44,237 bases of DNA from Hyphomicrobium sp. 12-62-95 (GCA_002279935.1 NCCZ01000020.1:1-44237); one strand, 5' to 3'. Shown: positions 1 through 6,850, counted from the stretch's first letter. The notes: generated from the sequence alone by a model not told the origin. Translations and numbers: made by a program.

Positions 1-98
1 TCGAAACATGCCCGAGCCACAGCGAGTCGTTCGGCTGCGAGGTCCCGGATGTGCGCCAGCCGGGCCGGGTCTAGTTTTGTCGATGGTGCTGCTGTCAT
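1..98 (-). CDS. 5' end of a hypothetical protein, cut by the window edge
   Basis: An open frame starts with ATG at 98 and runs leftwards off the window. Its 32 visible residues begin MTAAPSTKLDPARLAH and continue as an Arg/Ala-rich, probably helical stretch. A GGAG lies upstream of the start, and the preceding minus-strand gene ends only 19 bases away, which fits one operon. The family cannot be recognised from so little sequence. Confidence 0.45.
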   Translation of the reverse strand, partial: MTAAPSTKLDPARLAHIRDLAAERLAVARACF

Positions 99-117
99 GC
101 TCCGCGAGCTCCGTTTG

Positions 118-318
118 TCATTTCGTGGATGTCGTGCCGAGCGCCGCCGCGATGGCGGCGGGATGGTGACGGCGTTCGTCCGCCAGGAAGGTGGCAGCCG
201 CCTTCGGGTCGGCGGTGTCGATATGGTTCTGCCGAAGATCGCAGGCGACCAGCGCCTGGCCGAATAGCTGGCCAATTCGGTCAAGCATCAGATGTTCAAG
301 CCGATTGGATGGTTTCAT
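118..318 (-). CDS. small hypothetical protein (66 aa)
   Basis: The frame can start at 348, 324 or 318. The last is chosen because a GGGG stretch lies about eight bases upstream and the protein then begins MKPSNRLEHLMLDRIGQ. The product is small, soluble and mixed in charge, with no domain I recognise. It follows a possible promoter at 372-398 and precedes the partial gene at the left edge, as part of the leftward set of island genes. The exact start is uncertain. Confidence 0.45.
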   Translation of the reverse strand: MKPSNRLEHLMLDRIGQLFGQALVACDLRQNHIDTADPKAAATFLADERRHHPAAIAAALGTTSTK

Positions 319-371
319 TTGCATGCCCCGGCGAATTGCATGTGCCATGTCAATATGCGCAGAACATGCAA

Positions 372-398
372 ATTATGCAATAGGTGATTTGATTTCAA
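372..398 (-). promoter_or_regulatory. possible sigma-70-type promoter for the leftmost genes
   Basis: Read on the minus strand, TTGAAA is followed by an AT-rich spacer and then overlapping -10 candidates CATAAT (15 bp spacer) and TAATTT (17 bp spacer). It lies just upstream of the 118-318 gene in the most AT-rich part of the left end. This is pattern matching only. Confidence 0.3.
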
Positions 399-690
399 CA
401 CTTTGACAAAGCTACGGTTTATCCGTTCCTATTCGTCAATGTATGCGGTCGTCTTTTCCCGTTTCTGGCAATCTGCAATTCAGTCGGACTGGAATTGAAA
501 AAAGCCCGTGCAGCAGCCTGCCGTTGGGAAATTTCAACGGTATTGAAACAAAAAAACGCAAAATACGGTCGCCGCGCGCCCGCACCTACAGCCAGGGCGC
601 TACGGTCCCTAGAGGGTGGGCCTTGGGCATGCGTTTAATCGAGCGACGTTGACTCAGGACGGGCGTTCTGCGTGTGGGACGTAGGGTGAA
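399..690. other. intergenic region without a convincing gene
   Basis: The stretch is AT-richer than its surroundings and contains a small palindrome at 532-548 (TTTCAA, five bases, TTGAAA) that could be an operator. Open frames across it have no protein-like composition or good ribosome binding site. Confidence 0.4.
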
Positions 691-719
691 GCCGCCCACG
701 CCTCAAGGGCGCAGGCGGC
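691..719 (-). terminator. hairpin after the 89-aa gene, possible weak terminator
   Basis: GCCGCC and CGCC pair with GGCG and GGCGGC around a five-base loop, with a CA/CA internal mismatch. It starts 27 bases after the stop of the 746-1015 gene. There is no T tract on the minus strand, so it may only stabilise the transcript end. Confidence 0.35.
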
Positions 720-745
720 CTTCTACGTGACTCGCGGACTCACGG

Positions 746-1015
746 TCACGATGCGCGGTCACGGTCGCGAGTGGGTTGCACGTAGCCGAGACGACAAGCC
801 GCCGAACGGATGGCGGCGCTGTAGGCGACGAGGGCAGCGTGTGCCGTGTCTGGCGGAACGCCACGCCGGATGAGCTTCTTCTGCGTCTTGCGTGACCATG
901 CCCGCCATGCGCGGGTGCGCTTAGCCGGATCGGTCTGACCCAGCTCATGCGCTGTGCTCACCGGGTCCAGTTGCCGCTGTGCTGCCAACGGGAAAACGTA
1001 GATGATCGCGGTCAT
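746..1015 (-). CDS. hypothetical protein (89 aa) of the island operon
   Basis: The start at 1015 is chosen over the longer frame reaching 1261 because GGGAGGGA lies eight bases upstream and the longer version would overlap the initiator-like gene out of frame. The protein begins MTAIIYVFPLAAQRQ, followed by a basic helical middle (about residues 30-55) with many Arg, Lys and Trp and an Ala-rich helix. Charge and size suggest a DNA- or RNA-binding accessory protein, but no family is recognised. It is the last gene of the operon that starts at 3740. Confidence 0.6.
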   Translation of the reverse strand: MTAIIYVFPLAAQRQLDPVSTAHELGQTDPAKRTRAWRAWSRKTQKKLIRRGVPPDTAHAALVAYSAAIRSAACRLGYVQPTRDRDRAS

Positions 1016-1038
1016 GGGTATCCCTCCCAGTTTGGTTG

Positions 1039-2361
1039 TCAGAACGGAATGTGGTCGTCGTCGTCGGTGATGACAGGCTTGTGGGTGATCGGCTTGGCCT
1101 CGCCAGACGTGGCGATGGGTTTCGCGACTAGTCGGAAGTCCGTCCACTTCGTTGACCACAGCGCCGCAATGCCTGCGGCCGTGACCGCCACACTTGAGGC
1201 GGCCGCGTCGTGATCTGCGAAGCCCTTTTTGACAAGACCCTCGATCACCTCCAACAGCCACGCGTCGTCAATCGCGTGCTCGTCGGCAATCGACACAGGC
1301 ACCTTGCGTCCGACTGGATCGCCACCTTCGTCGATGGTGTGTATCGCGTAGGCGTGCAGCACGCGGGCTTCGCGGTACGGCAGGACAGGCGGCGGCCTCA
1401 CCGGGTCCGGTTCCGGCTGGGCCTCGTCCAGATCGTGCGGAAAATAATCGTCGTCTTCGTTCGGCGCCGGTGGCGCCGCCGTGGCGTGCCGATCTATCTC
1501 TTCGGTCGCGGTAAGATCAGGCGCGATGTCCTGGATAGGCTCGCCTTCGTCGCCTTCGTGTTGTTCCTCGAAGGGCAGATCGTCGTAGGCTTCAAGCGGC
1601 GGTGGATCGTCAGGCGGACTGTCTGCGTCGGAACTATCAGTCGCCGCGGTAGCGCCTCCAGGCGCGCACGCGCGCGCGTCCACTGTAGGTGTATAGGTAG
1701 AATTGATATTGGGACGCGTAGCGTCCCTATCTAACCCTATATCCTTATCCTTATTGGTGGTAGCCAGCTTCCTCAATTCGCCCTCCAGACTTCCTGAAAT
1801 ATGCCCTGGGACTTCCTCAATTACCTCCGCCTCCTTCGCCTGAATACAGGTAGCCAGCTTCCTCAATTCACCCTCCTGAATTGAGGTAGCCAGCTTCCTC
1901 AATTCGGCGTCTCGACCTCCGACATTTGGGATGGTCAGGCGGTACTGTTTCGCCCGTCCCACTGTGGCCGTTCGCGTCGTCTCAAGGTGCCCGTGCGCCT
2001 CCAGCAGCCGGACAAGGGCGCCGATCGTTTTCAGCGACAGGCCGGTGTCGGCGGCGAGATCGGGATAGGCACGATAGGCTGTGCCCTCCCTGTGATCCGT
2101 GAAGAGGGCGATCGAATAGGCGACGGTCATCATGGAATGTGGGACCTTTCCCGCGTCGGCGTCGCGAACGGTGGCCCGCACCGCGCTCAGCCATTCCGTT
2201 AGGTCCCTGCCAAGCCACGGCCTCCGATCCTTCGCGACAGGTGCTGTCGGTGTTGACGCGGCGTGATCGGTGCGGTAGTCGGTTCGCGTCTGTCGTGCCT
2301 TCTGCTTAGCGCCGTGCTCGCATCCCTCGAGCGCGGCGTTTCTCTGTGCAGTCACCCTCAT
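1039..2361 (-). CDS. winged-helix replication-initiator-like protein with internal repeats
   Basis: The 440-residue protein has an N-terminal basic part and, at about residues 50-145, a winged-helix DNA-binding region of the kind found in plasmid and phage initiators (sequence around AYPDLAADTGLSLKTIGALV, then a wing ending AKQYRLTI). Residues about 155-210 contain three copies of ELRKLAT. A long acidic, Pro-rich linker follows, then a C-terminal helical domain ending in DDDDHIPF. It overlaps the upstream gene by four bases (ATGA). The ELRKLAT copies come from direct DNA repeats listed separately, recalling lambda-type initiators whose origin lies inside their own gene. Initiator function is inferred from architecture; a transcriptional regulator is possible. 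Confidence 0.75.
   Translation of the reverse strand: MRVTAQRNAALEGCEHGAKQKARQTRTDYRTDHAASTPTAPVAKDRRPWLGRDLTEWLSAVRATVRDADAGKVPHSMMTVAYSIALFTDHREGTAYRAYPDLAADTGLSLKTIGALVRLLEAHGHLETTRTATVGRAKQYRLTIPNVGGRDAELRKLATSIQEGELRKLATCIQAKEAEVIEEVPGHISGSLEGELRKLATTNKDKDIGLDRDATRPNINSTYTPTVDARACAPGGATAATDSSDADSPPDDPPPLEAYDDLPFEEQHEGDEGEPIQDIAPDLTATEEIDRHATAAPPAPNEDDDYFPHDLDEAQPEPDPVRPPPVLPYREARVLHAYAIHTIDEGGDPVGRKVPVSIADEHAIDDAWLLEVIEGLVKKGFADHDAAASSVAVTAAGIAALWSTKWTDFRLVAKPIATSGEAKPITHKPVITDDDDHIPF
1711..1727. repeat. short perfect hairpin beside an AT-rich stretch
   Basis: GGGACGC and GCGTCCC flank a three-base loop. The adjoining bases up to about 1758 are AT-rich and pyrimidine-rich on the plus strand. 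Together with the iteron-like repeats at 1759-1905 this has the layout of a small replication origin, but it also encodes protein. Confidence 0.45.
1759..1905. repeat. iteron-like direct repeats inside the initiator-like gene
   Basis: A 21-bp unit beginning GGTAGCCAGC and ending CCTCAATTC occurs at 1759-1779, 1849-1869 and 1885-1905 without mismatches that I can see. A partial copy (CTTCCTCAATT) lies near 1812. Between the last two units, CCTCAATTCA (1861-1870) and TGAATTGAGG (1877-1886) form a perfect 10-bp inverted repeat around six bases. The units encode the ELRKLAT repeats. Identical DNA, rather than only similar protein, suggests selection on the DNA as binding sites. Confidence 0.7.
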
Positions 2362-2618
2362 GCTGCATCTCCTTTCTGTTTAGCGGCGGCCTTGCGTGCT
2401 GGCCTGCCGCGGCGTGTCAGCGCCAGGCGCCGGACGTTGGTTTGCAGGTCAATCGCGTGCTGCAATCCTGCGACGGCGGCCAATGCCGCCTCGACCTGCG
2501 CAAGCTCATCGCCGGTCAATCGTGCAAGGTCCGTCTCGAACGTCCCGGCGGCTTCGGTCAGGGCCCGGACCTGTTCGACCATGCGCTGCGCCGGTGTCAG
2601 TGTCACCGCGTCATCCAT
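2358..2618 (-). CDS. hypothetical helical protein (86 aa)
   Basis: The frame overlaps its upstream neighbour by eight bases and its downstream neighbour by four, so it is translated within a tightly packed operon. The sequence is almost entirely helical and coiled-coil-like, rich in Ala, Glu and Leu, and ends in a strongly basic tail (GRPARKAAAKQKG) that could contact DNA. No named family is recognised. Position between the TOPRIM and initiator-like genes suggests a replication or partition accessory role, which is inference only. Confidence 0.7.
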   Translation of the reverse strand: MDDAVTLTPAQRMVEQVRALTEAAGTFETDLARLTGDELAQVEAALAAVAGLQHAIDLQTNVRRLALTRRGRPARKAAAKQKGDAA

Positions 2619-3507
2619 CGCGACCTCCGAGCATCTCTGTCAGCGCGGTCCGGTGGCCAGCCTCGGCCGCGAGAACCTGCTCGAGAGTCGCGCGGTCCCG
2701 CCTCGCCTCGATCGCTTCCCGCACGATGCCCGACAGAATGTCAGGCGGCAGCGCCTCGGCTTGTACCGTTTGGCCTTCGAACGCGCGACGGTCGGTAACT
2801 TTCGCTGGTGCTGTCGGAAGGTTGAACGCATCGATCTGCGCCGGTGTCACGGCAAGGCGTGTGAAAGTTGGCAACTTGCCAACCAGTTCGGCGCACATGG
2901 CGCCCACGTCCTCGGCAAGCGACGAAAACAAATGCGTGCCGCTGGGATCGTGGTCGCCTATGTGAAGCACCTCTGCGCGCTGGCCTTGGCGCAATGCGTC
3001 GGCCAGTTCGCGCGCCAGGTCGTGCTTTGCGGTGAGGCTGTCGAAGCCGCCGCTGCTCAACACTGGCACCGCGAAGTGGTTCGCAGTGCGATAAAGCATC
3101 GGCGCCATGCCTTGCGCTTCGGACAGCAGCCATAAACGGACGGCTTGACCATCTTGTCGATCGAGCCGGAAGCGCTCGGCCTCGGCTCGCATATCGCTTA
3201 GGAAGGCGTCAGCGTCACGCCATGCCGTGTGCTCATAACGCGATGCGCCGTCGTCTCTTATGTCACCGAAGTCGATAAGCCCAGCACGCCGGGCTCGGTT
3301 CACGGTTTCGCAAAGCCGCCCATAGGCGGTCTCGGTCTTGGCGTAATCCTGCGTGCCGACGAGCCGGTAAAAGACTTGTCGAACCGTCAGAAGCAAGTGC
3401 TGGCGGTACTCTTGCAGCACCTCCCGAACACTGGCCACGAGCTCCAAGGTCTCGGGCTTCGGCTTCCATGGCGCGAAGCCGCGCGCGCGTGTGCGCTTGC
3501 GGCTCAT
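2611..3507 (-). CDS. TOPRIM-domain protein of a mobile element
   Basis: The 298-residue protein has an N-terminal helical, DNA-binding-like region (about residues 20-95, including TVRQVFYRLVG). A TOPRIM-like domain follows: Glu130 in LLSEAQG, a strand turning at VLSSGG, then HIGDHDPSG with Asp185 and Asp187, the metal-binding DxD pattern of topoisomerase VI A/Spo11 and primase-type folds. The C-terminal part is helical. Similar stand-alone proteins occur on integrative elements and phages of actinobacteria and alphaproteobacteria, usually without known function. Its first four bases overlap the HTH gene's stop, so the two are co-translated. A role in nicking, topology or priming of element DNA is inferred. 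Confidence 0.8.
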   Translation of the reverse strand: MSRKRTRARGFAPWKPKPETLELVASVREVLQEYRQHLLLTVRQVFYRLVGTQDYAKTETAYGRLCETVNRARRAGLIDFGDIRDDGASRYEHTAWRDADAFLSDMRAEAERFRLDRQDGQAVRLWLLSEAQGMAPMLYRTANHFAVPVLSSGGFDSLTAKHDLARELADALRQGQRAEVLHIGDHDPSGTHLFSSLAEDVGAMCAELVGKLPTFTRLAVTPAQIDAFNLPTAPAKVTDRRAFEGQTVQAEALPPDILSGIVREAIEARRDRATLEQVLAAEAGHRTALTEMLGGRDG

Positions 3508-3740
3508 GCCTTACCGCCTTTCGCGGAGCCTTTCGGGCGGCCCGTCCCAACCTGTACGCCGGGTCCAGCGGCCTCCAGTGAGGCGACGAAGGCATCTACA
3601 TCCGCGGCTCGATACCTGGTCGAGTCTAAAACCTTGACGGGAATCAGCTTTTTCTCATGCCGCAACTTATAAAGGGTGCTGCGCTTGACGCCAAGCATCT
3701 GGCAAACTTGAGGGATTCGCAAAAGAACTGCTTCTGTCAT
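3504..3740 (-). CDS. AlpA/excisionase-like HTH protein
   Basis: The 78-residue protein contains a MerR-type helix-turn-helix (IPQVCQMLGVKRSTLYKLRH, residues about 9-28) followed by the wing and the conserved RYRAADVDAFVASLE segment typical of AlpA regulators and excisionases. The tail is Gly/Lys-rich and basic. It is the first gene of the leftward operon, overlapping the TOPRIM gene by four bases. In related elements such proteins act as excisionase or as activator of the integrase gene; the integrase here lies at 8917-9954 in the opposite direction. Confidence 0.85.
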   Translation of the reverse strand: MTEAVLLRIPQVCQMLGVKRSTLYKLRHEKKLIPVKVLDSTRYRAADVDAFVASLEAAGPGVQVGTGRPKGSAKGGKA

Positions 3741-3909
3741 GGGTATGTCCTCCGCACTGGGATTGAGTTAACGCACAACCTAGAAGCGTCTTCAGCACAG
3801 AACGGACTCGGGCGGAAGATAAAAAATATACCGTATTTATATCAGAGGCTTAGGGCATACATCCCGGGAATCGGGTTTAGCTCATGCCATAATCTAGCGA
3901 ATCACTTTG
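3741..3909. promoter_or_regulatory. AT-rich upstream region of the island operon
   Basis: This stretch separates the leftward operon from rightward small genes and is clearly AT-richer (for example 3819-3845). It must hold the operon promoter, and probably sites for the HTH product, but I cannot place convincing -35 and -10 boxes. Confidence 0.35.
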
Positions 3910-4074
3910 ATGACCCACGTCAGATTGCTGTCGGCAGCCGTGTTCGAGCTTGCCGAGACCTGGCGCCTTCAGGCGGCGGCGATGGCCGTTGACGAGGCGA
4001 AGATCGCGGCCTCACCGCTGTGGCTCTGCGATCATGCCGACGATCTACACGGCTTCATCTCCCACTCACGTTGA
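3910..4074 (+). CDS. small hypothetical protein (54 aa)
   Basis: The frame begins MTHVRLLSAAVFELAETW and ends FISHSR. Its amino-acid use is protein-like (Ala-rich amphipathic helix, then a short Trp/Cys/His-containing end), unlike the random frames around it. There is no good ribosome binding site before the ATG. The following 170 bases look like further decayed coding sequence, so it may be a remnant. Confidence 0.35.
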   Translation: MTHVRLLSAAVFELAETWRLQAAAMAVDEAKIAASPLWLCDHADDLHGFISHSR

Positions 4075-4244
4075 CCGGCAGATGACGGTGGCGCGGCCTC
4101 GATCGCCGCGCCGATCGCAACGCGCGCCTGCACATGGCGGACCATGTGAGACGAGCCGACCTTGCGCGTCCGGTGGACCTGTGGTTATGAGCGCCCACGC
4201 GAGGGCGCGGCCTCGCTCACTGTGTCACCTTTAATGAGGATCAC

Positions 4245-4478
4245 ATGAGCGCCAATGACGAGCCGCTGCACATCCCGACAACGGAATACCGGCACCGCGA
4301 AGTCCGCATCCTTCCACGCGGCGGATGGAAAACTACACGGGTCCGCGAGAGAGCGATCACGCTCCCGCGCATCTCGATCCTGTCGGATGAGGTCGCGCAA
4401 TTCTTGGCCTCACCGATCGTCCCGGCACAACCGACCGGCAGGCGCACGCGGGATCGCGGCCGCCGCCGGTTTCGATAG
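4245..4478 (+). CDS. hypothetical protein (77 aa) upstream of the peptide array
   Basis: ATG at 4245 is preceded by GAGG with a five-base spacing, so the start is well supported. The protein begins MSANDEPLHIPTTEYRHREV and ends in a strongly basic tail (RRTRDRGRRRFR). I recognise no domain. It lies 212 bases upstream of the first RiPP-like precursor gene in the same direction, but nothing in its sequence resembles a known maturation enzyme. A nucleic-acid-binding role is possible from the tail. Confidence 0.6.
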   Translation: MSANDEPLHIPTTEYRHREVRILPRGGWKTTRVRERAITLPRISILSDEVAQFLASPIVPAQPTGRRTRDRGRRRFR

Positions 4479-4690
4479 GCGCGAAAAGATTTCTTGGTTC
4501 CCGCCGTCGCCTTCGGTATTGGACAGTTGCCGACACGCAACGGGCAAAGCGTTTGCGCAAATAAAGCAGGCGGTGTCCGTGCCCAACCGGTCACCGTGAT
4601 AGTGGAGAAGCGCCAGAACCCGCTTTCCACGATTGCCAAGAAGCCGAGAATCCAGACGGTATAGAACGATACGTGGCGAAAGGTGCCTGC

Positions 4691-4798
4691 ATGAAAAAGC
4701 CCTACGAGACGCCCACTATCACGACACGCGAGGTTCTGTCGGATGTAACAGCTAATGGCGTTAGCCCACTGGTGGTAAGCGTGGATCCGATAAAGTAG
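4691..4798 (+). CDS. RiPP-like precursor peptide, copy 1 (35 aa)
   Basis: The peptide starts MKKPYETPTITTRE, reaches DVTA at residues 18-21, and ends NGVSPLVVSVDPIK. AAAGG lies seven bases upstream of the ATG. The first 21 residues are shared almost completely with four other intact copies while the end varies, the hallmark of a leader plus core. Tyr5, Pro8, Ile10 and Thr20 match the spacing of the lasso leader signature (Y, P, L, then G and T), with Glu14 in place of Gly. This copy's core has its only acidic residue at core position 11. It ends 28 bases before a terminator-like hairpin. Confidence 0.8.
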   Translation: MKKPYETPTITTREVLSDVTANGVSPLVVSVDPIK

Positions 4799-4826
4799 TT
4801 GACGCCTGAGCCAAGACTATACCGCA

Positions 4827-4858
4827 CCCGCTCCCGATGACAGATTGGAGGCGGTTTT
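4827..4858 (+). terminator. terminator-like hairpin after precursor copy 1
   Basis: CCGCTCC pairs with GGAGGCGG (one bulged G) and is followed by TTTTGTT. The region just before it contains TGAGCCAAG, which recurs after other precursor copies, so gene and terminator form one repeated cassette. Confidence 0.55.
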
Positions 4859-4872
4859 GTTCACGCTATAAC
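4845..4872 (+). promoter_or_regulatory. possible promoter for precursor copy 2
   Basis: TTGGAG, 16 bases and TATAAC lie 21 bases upstream of the copy 2 start. The -35 overlaps the preceding hairpin, so termination and initiation may be linked here. Confidence 0.35.
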
Positions 4873-4892
4873 GACACGACGAGAGGCAACGC

Positions 4893-4994
4893 ATGAAAAA
4901 GCCTTACGAGACGCCCACGATCACGACCCGCGAGATTCTGTTGGATGTAACGGCAGCGGCGGCGCCGGTGAGCGGATTTGATGTGAAGACTTAA
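4893..4994 (+). CDS. RiPP-like precursor peptide, copy 2 (33 aa)
   Basis: The leader is the same as in copy 1 except Ile15 and Leu17. The last 12 residues, AAAPVSGFDVKT, form the predicted core. GAGAGG lies six bases before the ATG. Counting the core from the residue after Ala21 puts Asp at core position 9, the place of the ring-closing acid in lasso peptides with nine-residue rings, but only three residues follow it, too few for a normal threaded tail. The motif VSG is shared with copies 3, 5 and 6. Confidence 0.8.
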   Translation: MKKPYETPTITTREILLDVTAAAAPVSGFDVKT

Positions 4995-5079
4995 CCCCTG
5001 GGTTAAGCCTAGCCCCTTCCAATCGAGACAGATCGGAGCCGGTTTTGCACCCCGGTAGCAATGGGACGAAATGCAACGC

Positions 5080-5175
5080 ATGAAAAAACCCTATGAGACA
5101 CCCACGATCACCACCCGCGAGGTTCTGTCGGATGTAACGGCGCTCACGCAAGTGAGCGGACAGCTTGACGGCTAA
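5080..5175 (+). CDS. RiPP-like precursor peptide, copy 3 (31 aa)
   Basis: The shared leader is followed by LTQVSGQLDG, with Asp at core position 9 and a single residue after it. The ribosome binding site is poor. The preceding gap ends in GGAGCCGGTTTTG, similar to the copy 1 terminator, and only 32 bases separate this stop from copy 4, so copies 3 and 4 are probably cotranscribed. Confidence 0.8.
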   Translation: MKKPYETPTITTREVLSDVTALTQVSGQLDG

Positions 5176-5207
5176 CACTCTGAACACAAATTGCAAAAGG
5201 CCAATGC

Positions 5208-5306
5208 ATGAAAAAGCCCTATGAGACGCCTATGATTACGACTCGCGAGGTTCTGTCGGACGTAACAGCAGCGAGAACCAGTGGCACTGAGGTCGATCTG
5301 GCATAA
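5208..5306 (+). CDS. RiPP-like precursor peptide, copy 4 (32 aa)
   Basis: The leader differs from copy 1 only at Met9. The predicted core is ARTSGTEVDLA, with acidic residues at core positions 7 and 9. AAAAGG lies seven bases before the ATG. It is the last member of the tandem array and is followed by the strongest terminator of the group. Confidence 0.8.
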   Translation: MKKPYETPMITTREVLSDVTAARTSGTEVDLA

Positions 5307-5324
5307 CGAGGCGCGAGCCAAACA

Positions 5325-5364
5325 CCCGCTCCCTGTCGCAACGATCTGGGAGCGGGTTCGCTTT
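5325..5364 (+). terminator. rho-independent terminator of the precursor array
   Basis: CCCGCTCCC pairs perfectly with GGGAGCGGG across a 14-base loop and is followed by TTCGCTTT. GAGCCAAACA directly before it matches the element after copies 1, 5 and 6. Confidence 0.75.
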
Positions 5365-5435
5365 ATGGATCGCAGGCTTTCTCCGCCTTCCCAACATCCG
5401 CATTACGGCCTGGCGGCGGCCGATGCCGCAGTGCT

Positions 5436-5696
5436 CTATGTCCGGCATGATGACATGCTGCACCGCTTTGACCGGCAGGATGGCGGCGTTGCACGCAACC
5501 AACGTACCGTTGCCGGTAGTTTCGTGGCTGAGCCCTCCACGATCTCGGATCGAGTCGTAAGGTTCTGAATAGCCGGAACCTTTCCTTCGCTCGGCTGGTG
5601 CGTCTGCATCCTCTGCTTTGCAAGCTCGCCCATCCGCCGGAAGGCGCGAGACCGGATGCGAACGGCCTCGGGATAGTTGGCGACGCGGGGCGTTGT
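5436..5696 (-). pseudogene. remnant of a gene with an RRMGELAKQ segment
   Basis: The open stretch reads ANYPEAVRIRSRAFRRMGELAKQ and then continues through plausible but decaying sequence to a stop at 5436. The first part resembles the segment before a GExx motif in small proteins common on integrative elements (AEIRxRAERRxGE), but there is no suitable start codon ahead of it. A similar fragment occurs at 5737-5835. Confidence 0.35.
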
Positions 5697-5736
5697 TCAG
5701 TTAGTGCTCGGAAAAGCCGGAGACCTTCCGCAGCTC

Positions 5737-5835
5737 CTACTTGGCTTTCAAAGTGTGGGCAGCCTCATTTTGAAATTCAGCAGAGCGAGGATCGCCGCCG
5801 CGCGGCAACATCATCTGCTTTGCGAACTCCCCCAT
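5737..5835 (-). pseudogene. second remnant with an RRMGEFAKQ segment
   Basis: This 32-codon frame begins MGEFAKQMMLPRGGDP and ends TLKAK; in-frame residues before the ATG (SLRIRR) continue the similarity to the 5436-5696 fragment. The DNA around both segments is visibly similar, suggesting tandem duplication followed by decay. It could also be a tiny gene, since AGGAGG directly precedes the ATG, though it is too close to be ideal. Confidence 0.3.
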
Positions 5836-5914
5836 CCTCCTGATTCGAAGGCTAGACGCGCTCCATAGCTCGCCGTTTAATCGGGACGGAAAGTCATGAC
5901 AGGGTATCGCAGTC

Positions 5915-5989
5915 TCAAGGCAACGGGAATGCCGCCAGCAACAGCATGAGCCCGCCTATAATTCCTATGTTCCACCACTCACTGTACAT
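5915..5989 (-). CDS. possible small membrane peptide (24 aa)
   Basis: The frame reads MYSEWWNIGIIGGLMLLLAA and ends FPLP, a plausible single membrane-spanning peptide. A GAAG stretch lies upstream. At this length chance is a real alternative, and the rest of 5836-6200 shows no larger gene. Confidence 0.25.
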   Translation of the reverse strand: MYSEWWNIGIIGGLMLLLAAFPLP

Positions 5990-6200
5990 GGGTTGTTTCT
6001 TCTACGCGTATGCCCCCATTAATTGATCGATGAAAAATCCAATCAAAGCCAGAATTTACCAAGACTATGGTTTATGCATTGGATCCTGCAGGCTCTCGGC
6101 ATGGTCGCCGGTCTCGTGCTTACGCGGGTGGCTTCGCAAGCTTGAACATATCGGTTAAAACTGTTTCCGACTGCAACAGCGCTAACCGATAGAGACCAAC

Positions 6201-6467
6201 ATGGGCCGCGGTCTATCCCGCCAGCAAGTCGCCATCATCGAAGTGCTTCGCAGCCATCCTCGGCCGCGCCCGGATCAGCGATCGCATGGTCTCCCGAGAA
6301 CGGGCGAGATCATCGATGCGCTCGGCCTCGAACGATCGGCTCAGAACTATGCGTCCGTCTCGCGTACGCTCGCTCGTCTTGTCGAACGCGGCGAGGTTCT
6401 GCAATGGCAAGGCGAACTTTGCAGGGTCGGTCACGGCTACACGTACAGCCTTCGACCAGACGCATAG
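6201..6467 (+). CDS. small winged-helix-like protein (88 aa)
   Basis: The protein begins MGRGLSRQQVAIIEVLRSH, passes through LPRTGEIIDALGL and ASVSRTLARLVERGEV, and ends with a short wing-like strand pair (LCRVGHGYTYSLRP). This is the helix order of a winged helix, with SVSRTLARLVERG as recognition helix. AGAGACC precedes the ATG. Likely a small DNA-binding regulator of the island; its target is unknown. It is isolated from the leftward operon and lies between peptide array and integrase. Confidence 0.7.
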   Translation: MGRGLSRQQVAIIEVLRSHPRPRPDQRSHGLPRTGEIIDALGLERSAQNYASVSRTLARLVERGEVLQWQGELCRVGHGYTYSLRPDA

Positions 6468-6685
6468 GGCGGCTTCGGCGTCGCGGACTTGGTGGGCTTC
6501 GCGGATCTGTTCGCGAGTCAGGCTCATGTCGGCCGATGAAGGTAGTTCCCGTTTGGAATGACCTCACTTTTTCGAGTTTGCTGGTTAATTTCTGCGACAG
6601 CAACTTCGCCACGCTCCTGCGCCGCGTCGTACCACCCCGCCAATCACATTTGGGCGGGAAACGGATAGCGGGGGCGTCGGCAGCA

Positions 6686-6850
6686 TCACTCCCATATGCG
6701 CGGACCATTCTCGCGCCGCCGGGCCTTGTCCTGCTCGATGCGTCGCCGCTGCCAGTCGTTCCAGATGCAGTAGCCCGTGACCCAGGCGAAGAAAGACAAC
6801 GCCGCTATCGCGTACAGCGCCGGGTTCGTTTCGAGTAGATCGTGAAGCAT
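6686..6850 (-). CDS. small single-span membrane protein (54 aa)
   Basis: Start at 6850 is chosen because GGAG lies seven bases upstream. The protein begins MLHDLLETNPALY, has a hydrophobic span at about residues 13-32 (IAALSFFAWVTGYCIW) and a basic cytoplasmic tail ending GPRIWE. No family is recognised. Small proteins of this layout are common on integrative elements and prophages. Confidence 0.55.
   Translation of the reverse strand: MLHDLLETNPALYAIAALSFFAWVTGYCIWNDWQRRRIEQDKARRRENGPRIWE

Noticed and set aside
1759..1905. CRISPR array in the initiator-like gene
   Set aside because: Only three units with unequal spacing inside one open coding frame.
4691..5306. CRISPR array for the repeated units near 5 kb
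   Set aside because: The repeated parts are coding, over 60 bases long, with stop codons and terminators between them, and differ at synonymous sites.
6060..6160. small hydrophobic peptide reading MHWILQALGMVAGLVL on the plus strand
   Set aside because: No ribosome binding site and only 23 codons; too weak to list as a gene.
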